DNA of 64,000 nt from Myxococcales bacterium. Lineage in GTDB: Bacteria > Myxococcota_A > Polyangia > Polyangiales > Polyangiaceae. The translations under genes and the position numbers were made by a program. Below, piece by piece: positions 7,900 to 16,152 of the stretch. Below the pieces are notes generated by a model that had not been told where the DNA came from, did no database searches, and worked only from the letters and a program-made list of their open reading frames with translations. How positions within the stretch are numbered: the stretch's first letter is position 1; each line of letters begins with the position of its first letter. The stretch spans positions 62,001 to 126,000 of the forward strand of contig JADJQX010000007.1 in assembly GCA_016712525.1 (NCBI GenBank). Direction: 5' to 3'.

Positions 7900-8550
7900 T
7901 CAGCGTAGCTTTCGAATGAAGAGGTGCATGGCGTTCTCGCCGAGCGTGTGAGAAGCCACCTCGTATCCGAGGGCCCGGAGATCGAGGCCCGCGAAGGGCG
8001 CCTCGCCGGAGCCGAGCAGCACCGGGCTCACCGCGACGTGGAGCTCGTCGACGAGCCCCGCCTCGACGTACTGGCGGATGGTCGCCGCGCCACCGCCGAT
8101 GCGCACGTCGTCCTCGCCCGCGGCCGCGCGCGCCCGCTCGAGCGCCTCGTGGATGCCGCCCGTGACGAAATGAAAGACCGTGCCGCCCTCCATCACCAGG
8201 TCGGCGCGCGGGTGGTGCGTGAGCACGAACACCGGCACGTGGTAGGGCGGGCTCGGTCCCCACCAGCCCTTCCACGCGTCGTCGAGCCATGGTCCGCGCA
8301 CCGGCCCGAACATGTTGCGACCCAAGATCCACGCGCCGATGCCGCGGAGCGCCGCCGCGGCGACGTCGTCGTCGATGCCCGTCGCGCCCGTGCCGCCGGT
8401 GCCGAGGTGCTCGTGGAACGTCTTCGTCTTCGTGAACCACGAAGCGACGGCCATGCCGTCGACGCCGAACGGGTTCTCGAGAGACTGCCCCTTCGCGGCG
8501 CCGAAGCCGTCCGCGGAGATCGAGTAGCTGCTGACGCGTACCTTGCCCAT
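7900..8550 (-). CDS. Dihydrofolate-reductase-family protein (RibD C-terminal-like)
   Basis: A 216-residue protein starting MGKVRVSSYSISADGFGA, with the fold's hallmark segments: WILGRNMFGPVRGPW, PVFVLTHHPR, IGGGAATIRQYVEAGLVDELHVAVSPVLLGSGEAPF and a C-terminal HTLGENAMHLFIRK. The family comprises NADPH-dependent reductases related to the RibD reductase domain, mostly uncharacterised outside riboflavin synthesis. It is intact and only distantly similar to the broken copy at 6411. It lies upstream of the AAC(3)-like gene on the same strand with a 105-base gap, so the two may be co-transcribed. Confidence 0.85.
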   Translation of the reverse strand: MGKVRVSSYSISADGFGAAKGQSLENPFGVDGMAVASWFTKTKTFHEHLGTGGTGATGIDDDVAAAALRGIGAWILGRNMFGPVRGPWLDDAWKGWWGPSPPYHVPVFVLTHHPRADLVMEGGTVFHFVTGGIHEALERARAAAGEDDVRIGGGAATIRQYVEAGLVDELHVAVSPVLLGSGEAPFAGLDLRALGYEVASHTLGENAMHLFIRKLR

Positions 8551-8891
8551 GCGTGTCCTCCGCCGGGCGAGCCGGCCTCTCGGGTCGTGCGCTCCGTCGT
8601 AGCGCGGTTCGTGCGATCCGCGGGCTCCCATCGTCGCGGTCCGCCTCGCCTCCGGGACCGAACGCGGCACGAAGGGGCCGGCTCGCGGCGCCCGAAATGG
8701 GGTCGATCCGGGCCCACTGTTACGGCGCCGGAACAACGACGTGATCCGAACGATCTCGTACGGTTACTCGATAGTATCTCTGGGATGAGTCGCGCCCCTC
8801 CGGAGCGCGCTCGAAGACGGCTCGACAGGTACCCTCGGTCTTGGCCTTTCCGGCGCGGACGGCGCCCCGCGAGGAGCTAGGATCCTACGCC
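8551..8891. other. Divergent intergenic region
   Basis: 341 bases between divergently transcribed genes (DHFR-family minus, hypothetical plus). It must contain both promoters, but no clear -35/-10 pair stands out at this GC content. The most AT-rich part is near 8750-8790. No coding signal is supported. Confidence 0.4.
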
Positions 8892-9572
8892 ATGCCGATC
8901 CCCCGAAGCCTCGCGCGGCGCGCCGACGCCGCGGACGTGCCGCTCACCAAGGCCCAAGCGCCGCTCCTCGCCGAGGCCCTCCGCCGGGGAGAGGCGACAC
9001 GCAACACGATGGAGGACGCGCTGGTCGAGTACGGCCGCTGGATCCTCGTGAATATCTTCGACGACGACGCGTCGGCGGCGCTCGACGCGAAGAGCGAGAA
9101 CGTGCTGTGGCGGGCGCTCCTTGCGCGGGCGGGCGGGCCGACGCTCCGCATGTCTCGGAAGGTGCTCTACGTCGCGGTCGAGATCGCCGCGCGCGACAAG
9201 CGCATCAACGACGACATCTGGCGAGGCCTCGAGCCCGGGCGCAAGGAGCTCCTGCTCCCACTCGAGGACGAGTCGCGCATGCGCAAGGCCGCGAAGCACG
9301 TCGTCGAGATGAAGCTCTCGCAGGACAAGACCCGGGAGTACGTCACCGCGCTGCGCGCCGAAGAGGGCGAGGGCCCGAAGCCGCGGGCCACGATGCGCGC
9401 CGTGACGAGCCGCGTGCGCGCGTTCCACACGAAGCTCGGCACGTCCTTGGCGCTCCGCGCGTTGAAGAAAGAATCACAGCGCGCGACGGACGAAGAGAAG
9501 GCCGCGTTGCGTGCCGAGCTCGACGCGGTCGCTGCGTGGGTGGCGTCGGCGCGCCAGGCCCTCAAGGGCTGA
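8892..9572 (+). CDS. Hypothetical all-helical protein
   Basis: A 226-residue protein, strongly helical and charged, without signal peptide, membrane segment or cysteine motif. Recognisable stretches are LTKAQAPLLAEALRRGEATRNTMED near the N-terminus, a middle part with many Lys/Arg/Glu, and a C-terminal RALKKESQRATDEEKAALRAELDAV that looks coiled-coil-like. The composition fits an intracellular nucleic-acid-binding or structural protein, but no family is recognised. The start is ATG 8892; the next gene is convergent, with its stop 45 bases away. Confidence 0.65.
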   Translation: MPIPRSLARRADAADVPLTKAQAPLLAEALRRGEATRNTMEDALVEYGRWILVNIFDDDASAALDAKSENVLWRALLARAGGPTLRMSRKVLYVAVEIAARDKRINDDIWRGLEPGRKELLLPLEDESRMRKAAKHVVEMKLSQDKTREYVTALRAEEGEGPKPRATMRAVTSRVRAFHTKLGTSLALRALKKESQRATDEEKAALRAELDAVAAWVASARQALKG

Positions 9573-9617
9573 CCCAGGAGGGGACACGAGCCCGGCTCGC
9601 GGGTGGCCCCGAAGGCC

Positions 9618-10943
9618 TCACATGGTCGAGGCGCGCTCCGAGCCCGCGTCGGTGCTGCTCCCGTCGGTGCTCGCGCCCGCTCCGCTCCGCTGGGCGCTCC
9701 GCTCGGCCTCGGCCCTCCGTGTGAGCAGCGCGCGCTCCTGGGCGTTCGTCGTGAGGCTCGCGGCGGACGCGAACGCTTCGGCGGCCTCGGCGTGTCTCCC
9801 GAGCTTGGCGAGGAGATCGCCGCGCACGGCAGGGAGGTAGGGGTAGGCGGCGAGGGTGGGCTCCTGGGCGAGCTCGAGAGCCAGCTCGAGCGCCTCTTCG
9901 GGCCCGTAGGCCATCCCGACGGCGACGGCCCGATTGAGCTCCACCACAGGGGAGCCCGTGAGCGCGACGAGCGCGTCGTAGAGGCCGACCATCGCGACGA
10001 AGTCGGTCGAGGCGAGGTCGGTGGCTCGCGCGTGGACCGCGGCGATCGCGGCCTGCAGCGTGTACGGTCCGAGCGGCGCGGCGAGGCCCTCGGCGCGGCG
10101 AAGGCCCTCGAGCCCGCGGGTCACGAGGAGGCGATCCCAGAGGCGCCGGTCCTGGTCGGCGAGGAGGATGGGCGTTCCGTCGTGTGCGACCCGAGCGCGC
10201 GCCCGTGACGCCTGGAGCTCGAGGAGGGCGAGCAGGCCATGCGCCTCGGCCTCGTGCGGGAAAAGCCCGACCACGACGCGCGCGAGCCGCATCGCCTCGT
10301 CGCACAGCTCGGACCGGACGACCGCGTCGCCGGAGGTCGCGGAGTAGCCCTCGTTGAACGTGAGGTAGACGACCTCCAGCACCGGGCCGAGCCGCGCGCG
10401 CAGATCTTCGCCCTTCGGGACGTCGAACGGCACACGGGCCTCCGCGAGCGAGCGCTTCGCGCGGACGAGGCGCTGCGCCATGGTGGGCTCGGTGGTCAGG
10501 AAGGCGCGCGCGATCTCGGCCGTGCCGAGGCCCGCGACGTAACGGAGCGTGAGCGCCACGCGCGCCTCGCGCGAGAGCACGGGGTGGCACGTGGCGAGCA
10601 CGAGGCGCAGGACGTCGTCGCCCACGACGTCGTCGGGTGCGCAGTCGTCGGGGACGAACGCGCGCGCCTCGCCGGCCTCGAGGCGCCCGTGGCTTCGGTC
10701 TTTCGCGCGCTCGTGACGGAGAACGTCGAGAGCGCGTCGTTTGGCGACCGCCATGAGCCAGGCGCCGGGGTTCTTCGGGACGCCCTCCGTAGGCCAGGTC
10801 TCGAGGGCCGTGACGAGCGCCTCCTGGACGAGGTCCTCGGCCCTCCCGAGATCCCGCGTGAAGCGGACGAGGCCGCCCATGAGCCGCGGGGCCTCGACCC
10901 TCACGACGACCTCGATCGCGCGTCGCGTCGCTTCGTCGGTCAT
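9618..10943 (-). CDS. ECF sigma factor with C-terminal TPR-like domain (ECF42 type)
   Basis: A 441-residue sigma factor. Region 2 lies at residues about 10-85 (LGRAEDLVQEALVTALETW..NPGAWLMAVAKRRALDVLR) and region 4 at about 110-175 (VALTLRYVAGLGTAEIARAFLTTEPTMAQRLVRAKR). A long helical TPR-like C-terminal domain follows (VELNRAVAVGMAYGPEEALELA.., YLPAVRGDLLAKLGRHAEAAEAF). This layout and a neighbouring YCII/DGPF gene are hallmarks of group ECF42, which lacks a classical anti-sigma factor and uses the TPR domain for control. Its ATG overlaps the stop of the YCII gene by 4 bases. Confidence 0.9.
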   Translation of the reverse strand: MTDEATRRAIEVVVRVEAPRLMGGLVRFTRDLGRAEDLVQEALVTALETWPTEGVPKNPGAWLMAVAKRRALDVLRHERAKDRSHGRLEAGEARAFVPDDCAPDDVVGDDVLRLVLATCHPVLSREARVALTLRYVAGLGTAEIARAFLTTEPTMAQRLVRAKRSLAEARVPFDVPKGEDLRARLGPVLEVVYLTFNEGYSATSGDAVVRSELCDEAMRLARVVVGLFPHEAEAHGLLALLELQASRARARVAHDGTPILLADQDRRLWDRLLVTRGLEGLRRAEGLAAPLGPYTLQAAIAAVHARATDLASTDFVAMVGLYDALVALTGSPVVELNRAVAVGMAYGPEEALELALELAQEPTLAAYPYLPAVRGDLLAKLGRHAEAAEAFASAASLTTNAQERALLTRRAEAERSAQRSGAGASTDGSSTDAGSERASTM

Positions 10944-11374
10944 CCGCCGTTCTGCTTCGCGACCTCGGCGCGCAGCCGCTCTTCGCGCTCGCGAACCTCG
11001 TCCGTGACCGCATCGCCGAAGTCCTCGAGCTCGAACACGGGGCGAAGCTCGAGCTCGGACTCCTCGCCGGGCATCGGGGCGGGGCACTTCTTCGCCCACG
11101 CGAGCGCCTCGTCCATCGAGCGGACCTGCCAAATCCAGTACCCCGCGATGAGCTCCTTCGTCTCGGCGAACGGCCCGTCGACGACGGTGCGCGCGCCGCC
11201 TGCGAAACGAACGCGCTTGCCCGCCGAGCTCGGCTTGAGCCCGTCTCCGGCGAGGAGGATGCCCGCCTTCACGAGCTCCTCGTTGTACTTCCCCATCGCG
11301 ACGAGCAGGTCCTCGCCGGGCATGACGCCCGCTTCGCTGTTCTTCGTGGCCTTGACGATCACCATCACCTTCAT
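10940..11374 (-). CDS. YCII-related (DGPF) domain protein
   Basis: A 144-residue protein beginning MKVMVIVKATKNSEAG and containing the DGPF signature VVDGPFAETKELIAGYWIWQV near residue 70, typical of YCII-related proteins encoded next to ECF42 sigma factors. The family is a ferredoxin-like fold with unclear chemistry. Here it is the first gene of a two-gene operon and overlaps the sigma factor start (ATGA at 10940-10943). Its role may be as a target or accessory of the sigma factor. Confidence 0.9.
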   Translation of the reverse strand: MKVMVIVKATKNSEAGVMPGEDLLVAMGKYNEELVKAGILLAGDGLKPSSAGKRVRFAGGARTVVDGPFAETKELIAGYWIWQVRSMDEALAWAKKCPAPMPGEESELELRPVFELEDFGDAVTDEVREREERLRAEVAKQNGG

Positions 11375-11669
11375 CGCACTTGCTCCTCTCGGGGGTCGTG
11401 AGCCCGTCCTCGCCGACCTTCGGCGCGGACGTCTTGCCACGTGGACGTCGTGGTCGTCCATGCGACGATCGACCGGCCCCCGGATCGACACGGCCCTGAA
11501 GCTTTTTTCGGCGGGGCGCATCGGGCCTGCCCGGCTCCCACGTAAGTGCTCGGTTCTTGGGTCGATTTGCGCGTTCGGCACGGCGCGTCGAGGGCGCGGT
11601 GCGTTTTCTTCGTGGAGGCCGATGACTTTTCGTGCCGAGGCCAGTCGAAAGGAGGAGAAGAGGTCTCCC

Positions 11670-12167
11670 ATGCCCGAGCTATCCAAAATCGTCCCCTGTC
11701 TTTGGTTCGACGACCGCGCCGAGGACGCGGCGCTTCTCTACGTGAGCCTCTTTCCCGGCTCGGCGATCGACACGATCGTGCGCTTCGGTACCGAGGGCTT
11801 CGAGCACCACGGGAGGCCCGCGGGCTCGGTCATGACCGTGGCGTTCCACCTCGGCGCGCAGCGCTTCACGGCGCTGAACGGCGGGCCGAGGTTCACGTTC
11901 TCGGAGGCCGTGTCCTTCCAGGTGATGTGCGAGGACCAGTCCGAGATCGACCACCTGTGGGACGCGCTGACGCGCGACGGAGGGCAGGGGAGCCGCTGCG
12001 GCTGGCTCCGGGACCGGTTCGGCCTCTCGTGGCAGATCGTCCCTCGGTCGCTCCCGGCGATGATGTCCGACCCGGACCCGGCGCGCGTGGCGCGCGTCAC
12101 GAGCGCCTTCCTTCCTATGGAAAAGCTCGACCTCGCCGCGATCGAGAAGGCCTACCGCGGCGCGTGA
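11670..12167 (+). CDS. VOC-family (PhnB-like) protein
   Basis: A 165-residue single-domain vicinal-oxygen-chelate fold protein: KIVPCLWFDDRAEDAALLYVSLFPGSAIDTIVRFG, VMTVAFHLGAQRFTALNGGP, and a C-terminal LSWQIVPRSLPAMMSDPDPARVARVTSAF typical of the 3-demethylubiquinone-methyltransferase-like PhnB subgroup. Those proteins are usually annotated as glyoxalase-like with unknown substrate. A strong Shine-Dalgarno-like aaaggaggag lies at 11648-11657. It is divergent from the ECF42 operon and followed after 35 bases by a related VOC gene. Confidence 0.88.
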   Translation: MPELSKIVPCLWFDDRAEDAALLYVSLFPGSAIDTIVRFGTEGFEHHGRPAGSVMTVAFHLGAQRFTALNGGPRFTFSEAVSFQVMCEDQSEIDHLWDALTRDGGQGSRCGWLRDRFGLSWQIVPRSLPAMMSDPDPARVARVTSAFLPMEKLDLAAIEKAYRGA

Positions 12168-12202
12168 GCCGCTCCACCGAACCCACGAAAGGAACGAACC
12201 TC

Positions 12203-12622
12203 ATGGTCAAGACACTCGCCCCACACCTCAACTTCGACGGCCGCGCGAACGAGGCCATCGAGCTCTACGTGCGTGCCTTCGGCGCCGAGGTCCTCGACAA
12301 GCGCACCTGGGGCGACATGCCCGGCGCGGGGGACAAGCTCCCCCCCGAGAAGCGCGGCAACGTGATGCACGCGCGGCTCCGCGTCGGCTCCGCGCTCGTC
12401 TTCATGAACGACGCCATGCCGGGCGGGCCCGATTTTCCGCGCACGAACGGCACGCAGATGGTCGAGATCGACGACCCCGCGGAGCTCGCGAAGGCCTTCG
12501 ACGTGCTCGCCGAGGGGGGCAACGTGGTGATGGCGCTCCACGACGCGTTCTGGGGCGGGAGGTTCGGCCTCCTCGTCGACAAGCTGGGCGTGCCCTGGAT
12601 GTTCCACGGCGCGTCGAAGTAG
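12203..12622 (+). CDS. VOC-family (PhnB-like) protein
   Basis: A 139-residue VOC protein: MVKTLAPHLNFDGRANEAIELYVRAFGAEVL, VMHARLRVGSALVFMNDAMPGG and a C-terminal FWGGRFGLLVDKLGVPWMFHG, a standard PhnB-like ending. It is a paralogue of the gene just upstream and is likely co-transcribed with it. PhnB-type VOC genes often lie beside ECF sigma/YCII genes, as here. The substrate is unknown. Confidence 0.88.
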   Translation: MVKTLAPHLNFDGRANEAIELYVRAFGAEVLDKRTWGDMPGAGDKLPPEKRGNVMHARLRVGSALVFMNDAMPGGPDFPRTNGTQMVEIDDPAELAKAFDVLAEGGNVVMALHDAFWGGRFGLLVDKLGVPWMFHGASK

Positions 12623-12660
12623 GTCTGGACGGGCGGGGGAGGCGGCCCTAAGCGCGCCGC

Positions 12661-13065
12661 ATGGAGCAAGCGCCGCTCCCCAAGCTCGCACGTGTGCTCC
12701 TCTGGACGGACGGCCTCGCCGGCGCGTTGGTGGGGGTCGCCGTCCTCGCCCTTCACCCCTGGCTCGCTCGCCTCTACGGCTTTTCGCCGACCCTCGTGCT
12801 CGCGCTCGGGGCCGCGAACCTCGCCTACGGATCGTATTCGAGCCGGCTCGCCGTGCGGATGGCGCGCGGCACCCCACCCTCGGCGCGCGCGATCGACCTG
12901 CTCGTCGCGGCCAACGGCGCGTGGGCCATCTTCTGCTTCGTCCTCGCGGCGGCGCTCGGCTCGCGGTCGACGGCGATCGGGGTGGCGGTCCTCGTCTTCG
13001 AGGGGATGTTCGTCGGCGGGCTCGCGCTGCTCGAACGAAAGCACCTGCGTCCGCTCCTCACCTGA
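12661..13065 (+). CDS. Small integral membrane protein, four predicted TM segments
   Basis: 134 residues, with hydrophobic segments at about 14-33 (WTDGLAGALVGVAVLALHPW), 42-58 (PTLVLALGAANLAYGS), 78-101 (IDLLVAANGAWAIFCFVLAAALG) and 104-124 (TAIGVAVLVFEGMFVGGLALL). There is no signal cleavage site, and the C-terminus is charged (ERKHLRPLLT). No catalytic motif is seen and no function can be assigned. It follows the VOC gene by 38 bases and may be its operon partner. Confidence 0.75.
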   Translation: MEQAPLPKLARVLLWTDGLAGALVGVAVLALHPWLARLYGFSPTLVLALGAANLAYGSYSSRLAVRMARGTPPSARAIDLLVAANGAWAIFCFVLAAALGSRSTAIGVAVLVFEGMFVGGLALLERKHLRPLLT

Positions 13066-13151
13066 CGCTCGGGCGCCTCCGGGCGCGCCACGATCGACGT
13101 CCGAGCGTGCAGAAAGTCGGCGCGGCGCAACGGCTCGGCTATCCTTCCGGC

Positions 13152-14375
13152 ATGCGCTCCATCCTCCGCCATGCCGCCCTCGTCGCTCTCGTGTCGGTCC
13201 CCGTCGCCTTCGTGGCCTGCGTCGGAGACGAGGCCGTTCAAGGTACGGTGGACGCCGAGGCCCCCAAAGACGCGGCCACCTCGGACGACCGCGCGACCCC
13301 GACGCCCGACGCGGCCCCCACGCCCGACGCGGCATCCCCCGACGCGGCCCCGACGTGCACCGCGCCGACCGTCGCCTGCGGGACGGCGTGCGTGGATCTC
13401 GCGACCTCCGGCGAGAACTGCGGGGCCTGCGGCCGATCGTGCGGAGGTGGCACCTGCACCGCGGGCCAGTGCGGCGTCGCGACGGTGAAGGACAACATCG
13501 TCGACTCGAACGGCTTCGGTATCGACGAGACCTCGCTCTACTACGGGTCCGCCGACAAGATCTTCTCGTGCCCCATCGCCACGTGCGGCACGGCCTCGCC
13601 GAAGCAGCTCGTCGCGATGGTCCAGTACGCGGCGGAGCGCCCGTACGTCGACAGTGGGTTCTTCTACTTCCAGAGCGCCCCGAACCAAGCGACCCAGCGC
13701 CCGGCCATCTACCGATGCCCCGTCGCGGGCTGCCCGAACCCCCCGGCGTCGATCATGAGCGACGGGCTCAACGGCATCGGGGACTACCGCACGTTCGCGC
13801 GCTCGGCGTACGCGAACCTCGGCGGCTCCGGCGTGAACCGCGTCGACTGCGCGTCGGGTGCGTGCGGTGCGCCGGGCGTCGTCGTCCCTCGCCCGGTCGG
13901 GAAGTTCGCGGTCGACGCGCAGCGGGTCTACTTCGAGGACACGACCGGCGGCGGAGCGGGCCTCGCGAGCTGCCCGCTCGTGGGCGGCTGCGCGACACGG
14001 ACGCCCATCACGACGATGCGGGTCCTCGGCGGGATCGAGGTGGTAGGAAACCTCGTTTACTACGTCGGGCCGGGCATCACCCAAGGAGGCATGGGGGTCT
14101 ACGCGTGCCCCACGACCGGGGGCTGCGCGGCGCCGACCCCGCTCACGCGCCTCGCGGGGCCCCTCGGCAACCTCGCCGCCGACGCGAAGGGCATCTTCTG
14201 GACGGAGGACGACAAGCTCCAATCGTGCAGCGACGTCGCGTGCCCCGGGGGCGTGCGCACCGTCGCGAGCGGCCTCGCGAGCGTCGGCAACGTCGTGCTC
14301 GACGCCAAGTTCGTCTACTTCGAGACCACCGGCACGGCCGCGGGCTCTCGCGCCGTGCGCCGCGTGGCGCGCTGA
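13152..14375 (+). CDS. Lipoprotein with propeller-like repeats
   Basis: A 407-residue lipoprotein. The signal MRSILRHAALVALVSVPVAFVAC ends in a lipobox (Cys23), then an Asp/Ala/Pro-rich linker. A short Cys cluster (CGTACVDLATSGENCGACGRSCGGGTC) precedes a region of recurring units of the form D-x-x-x-V/L-Y-F/Y (ETSLYYGS, DSGFFYFQ, DAQRVYFED, VGNLVYYVG, DAKGIFWTED, DAKFVYFETT), about 40-50 residues apart, as in beta-propeller surface proteins of myxobacteria. Probably outer-surface and of unknown ligand. Confidence 0.8.
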   Translation: MRSILRHAALVALVSVPVAFVACVGDEAVQGTVDAEAPKDAATSDDRATPTPDAAPTPDAASPDAAPTCTAPTVACGTACVDLATSGENCGACGRSCGGGTCTAGQCGVATVKDNIVDSNGFGIDETSLYYGSADKIFSCPIATCGTASPKQLVAMVQYAAERPYVDSGFFYFQSAPNQATQRPAIYRCPVAGCPNPPASIMSDGLNGIGDYRTFARSAYANLGGSGVNRVDCASGACGAPGVVVPRPVGKFAVDAQRVYFEDTTGGGAGLASCPLVGGCATRTPITTMRVLGGIEVVGNLVYYVGPGITQGGMGVYACPTTGGCAAPTPLTRLAGPLGNLAADAKGIFWTEDDKLQSCSDVACPGGVRTVASGLASVGNVVLDAKFVYFETTGTAAGSRAVRRVAR

Positions 14376-14379
14376 GCTC

Positions 14380-14583
14380 AGCAGCCCGTTGATTTAGGGA
14401 CCGAGGCCCGTCGTCGCCCGCGCCCGCGCCGCCGAGGCGCGGTCCGAGGAGCCCGCGGAGCCTAGTTTTCTAGGTGAGCAGGCACCGGAGGAGCGGAACG
14501 AAGGCGGGCGGGATGCAGCGGCGACGGGCCCGACGACCCTTGGAAGTCCCCGACGGGGGACGGGAGAAAATCAACGGGCTGCT
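14380..14583. mobile_element. Candidate non-coding palindromic element (MITE-like), 204 bp
   Basis: Bounded by a perfect 16-bp inverted repeat, agcagcccgttgattt at 14380-14395 and its complement at 14568-14583. Inside are two small perfect hairpins: cctag-tttt-ctagg at 14461-14474 and gtcccc/ggggac at 14546-14561. There is no open frame of note. The region begins 4 bases after the lipoprotein stop and lies between convergent genes. The size, terminal repeats and internal folding fit a MITE. The IS630 copy is inserted at its right edge. No unambiguous target duplication is visible. Confidence 0.5.
14461..14474. repeat. Small perfect hairpin inside the MITE-like element
   Basis: cctag, loop tttt, ctagg. 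A 5-bp perfect stem near the middle of the 204-bp element; it contains two CTAG sites, the preferred target of IS630-type transposases. Confidence 0.45.
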
Positions 14584-15679
14584 AGTGTCCTGCGCCTGAA
14601 GTTCGTTCACAAAATTCGTGGAGGCGCTCGAAGATCGCTTCGGGCGTCGCAGTCCAGACGAACGGTGCGCCCTCGCGGGCCTTGAGGTAGGCCGAGATGG
14701 CAGCCTCGAGCTCGCGCACCGATCTGAAGGCACCGCGCCGGATTGCCTTGTCGGTGATCTCACCGAAGAGTCGTTCGACGAGGTTGAGCCAGGAGCTGTA
14801 GGTCGGCGTGAAGTGAAGGTGGAACCGGGGGTGCTTGAGCAGCCAACGGTGCACGCGCGGCGTCTTGTGCGTGGCGTAGTTGTCGATGATGAGGTGCACG
14901 TCGGTGCCGCGAGGAACGCGCTCGTCGATCGTCGCAAGGAACCGAACGAACTCCTGCTGGCGGTGCTTTCGGTACATCTTCCAGATGACGTCGCCACGAT
15001 GAGCGTCGAGTGCCGCGAAGAGCGAGGTCGTGCCGTGGCGCTCGTAGTCGTGCGTCTTGCGTTCGGGCTGTCCAGGCCGCATCGGGAGCAGGGGTTGGGT
15101 TCGGTCGAGTGCTTGAATCTGCGACTTCTCGTCGACGCAGAGGACGACCGCGTTCTCGGGCGGGCTCATGTAGAGCCCGACTACGTCGCGCACCTTCTCG
15201 ATGAAGTGAGGATCCGATGACAGCTTGAAGCTGTCGACACGGTGGGGCTTGAGGCCGAAAGCTCGCCAGATGCGCCCGACCGAGCTGCGAGACAGGCCAC
15301 TCTCCGCAGCCATCGTCGCGCGACTCCAATGGGTTTGGCCCTGCGGCAGCGACTCGAGGGTGCGGGCGATCACACGTTCGATCCGTTCATCGTCGATGAC
15401 ACGAGGTGCTCCAGAACGTGGCTCGTCCGACAACCCTGCCAAGCGATCCAGGCGGAACCGCTCGCGCCACTTTCCGACCGTCGGGAGCGAGACTTGGAGC
15501 AGCTCGGCGACCTCGGTATTGGATGCCCCCGACGCGCACGCGAGCACGATCCTGGCGCGAAGAGCCAACTGCTGGGCGCTCTTCCGCCGCCGCGTCAAGC
15601 GTTCGAGCTCGACCCGCTCGTCGTCGGAGATGCTCAAGGGCTTGCGAGGTCGACCCGGGTGCACGATGGGCTGTGTCAT
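14582..15679 (-). CDS. IS630-family transposase
   Basis: A 365-residue protein with an N-terminal helix-turn-helix (SGASNTEVAELLQVSLPTVGKW and the following HTH around SGLSRSSVGRIWRAFGL) and a C-terminal DDE nuclease: first Asp in VVLCVDEKSQIQAL, second in VHLIIDNYATHK, Glu in SSWLNLVERLFGEI. It is full-length with no frameshift, so the copy looks active. The chosen start is ATG 15679 (MTQPIVHPGRPRK). The stop TAG (14584-14582) is built from the TA target duplication plus the flanking host G; the element itself carries no stop codon. Confidence 0.95.
   Translation of the reverse strand: MTQPIVHPGRPRKPLSISDDERVELERLTRRRKSAQQLALRARIVLACASGASNTEVAELLQVSLPTVGKWRERFRLDRLAGLSDEPRSGAPRVIDDERIERVIARTLESLPQGQTHWSRATMAAESGLSRSSVGRIWRAFGLKPHRVDSFKLSSDPHFIEKVRDVVGLYMSPPENAVVLCVDEKSQIQALDRTQPLLPMRPGQPERKTHDYERHGTTSLFAALDAHRGDVIWKMYRKHRQQEFVRFLATIDERVPRGTDVHLIIDNYATHKTPRVHRWLLKHPRFHLHFTPTYSSWLNLVERLFGEITDKAIRRGAFRSVRELEAAISAYLKAREGAPFVWTATPEAIFERLHEFCERTSGAGH
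14585..14607. repeat. Left terminal inverted repeat of the IS630-family element
   Basis: 23 bp, identical to the reverse complement of 15727-15749. It also encodes the last residues of the transposase (TSGAGH), so the terminal repeat and the coding end overlap. Confidence 0.9.
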
Positions 15680-15726
15680 GCACCCCGAACGTCCGTACCA
15701 CAACGCAAATTCCCGGACATTTTAGA

Positions 15727-15749
15727 AACGAACTTCAGGCGCAGGACAC
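15727..15749. repeat. Right terminal inverted repeat of the IS630-family element
   Basis: 23 bp perfect inverted copy of the left end. Its last base (C at 15749) supplies the third base of the PilZ stop codon on the minus strand. Confidence 0.9.
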
Positions 15750-16114
15750 TAGCCCGCGACGAAGGCGACGATGGCGTCCTTCGTGGCGTCGTCGAGGTCG
15801 AGGAACATCCCTCCGATCCCGCGCGACTCGAGGTCGAGCGGGTTGCCGTCGCGCAGCGAGCGCACCTCGATCGTGGCGCGAAGGTCGGCGCGCGCCCCGG
15901 GGAGCCGAAAGGTCACCTCGAGGCGCTCGCCGACGACGAACCGCGCTTGGGTCGTGACGAAGAGCCCCGTGACCGAGAGGTCGGCGAGGGTGCCCGTGAC
16001 GCGGGAGCCGTCCGACCTCTCGAGGGTCGCGAGGCACTCCGCCTCGACGCGCCCGGCCTCACGGCGGAGCCGCGTTCGCACCGAGTCGGGGGCATCGTTG
16101 TCAGGGTCGCTCAT
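15749..16114 (-). CDS. PilZ-domain protein
   Basis: A 121-residue protein carrying a PilZ-like beta barrel: an R-x-x-x-R-like basic N-terminus (RTRLRREAGRVEAECLATLERSDG), then GTLADLSVTGLFVTT, the family's D-x-S-x-x-G-L motif, and IEVRSLRDGNPLDLESRGIGGMFLDLDD. PilZ proteins bind c-di-GMP or act as degenerate adaptors in motility and signalling. The stop TAG at 15751-15749 uses the TA target duplication of the neighbouring IS plus the terminal base of the IS, so the protein end is unchanged by the insertion. Confidence 0.85.
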   Translation of the reverse strand: MSDPDNDAPDSVRTRLRREAGRVEAECLATLERSDGSRVTGTLADLSVTGLFVTTQARFVVGERLEVTFRLPGARADLRATIEVRSLRDGNPLDLESRGIGGMFLDLDDATKDAIVAFVAG

Positions 16115-16152
16115 GCTCGTCGTTCCTTCCTGTCTTCGTTCGTGGTCGCGCG

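Larger units (their letters stand above)
14583..15751 (-). mobile_element. IS630-family insertion sequence including flanking TA duplication
   Basis: The element proper is 14585-15749, with perfect 23-bp terminal inverted repeats at 14585-14607 and 15727-15749 (beginning gtgtcctgcgcctgaag). Both ends are flanked by TA (14583-14584 and 15750-15751), the target duplication of the IS630/Tc1 superfamily. The outer bases show that the uninterrupted site was GCTAGC, matching the CTAG preference. The intact ends and transposase indicate a recent insertion. Confidence 0.93.
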
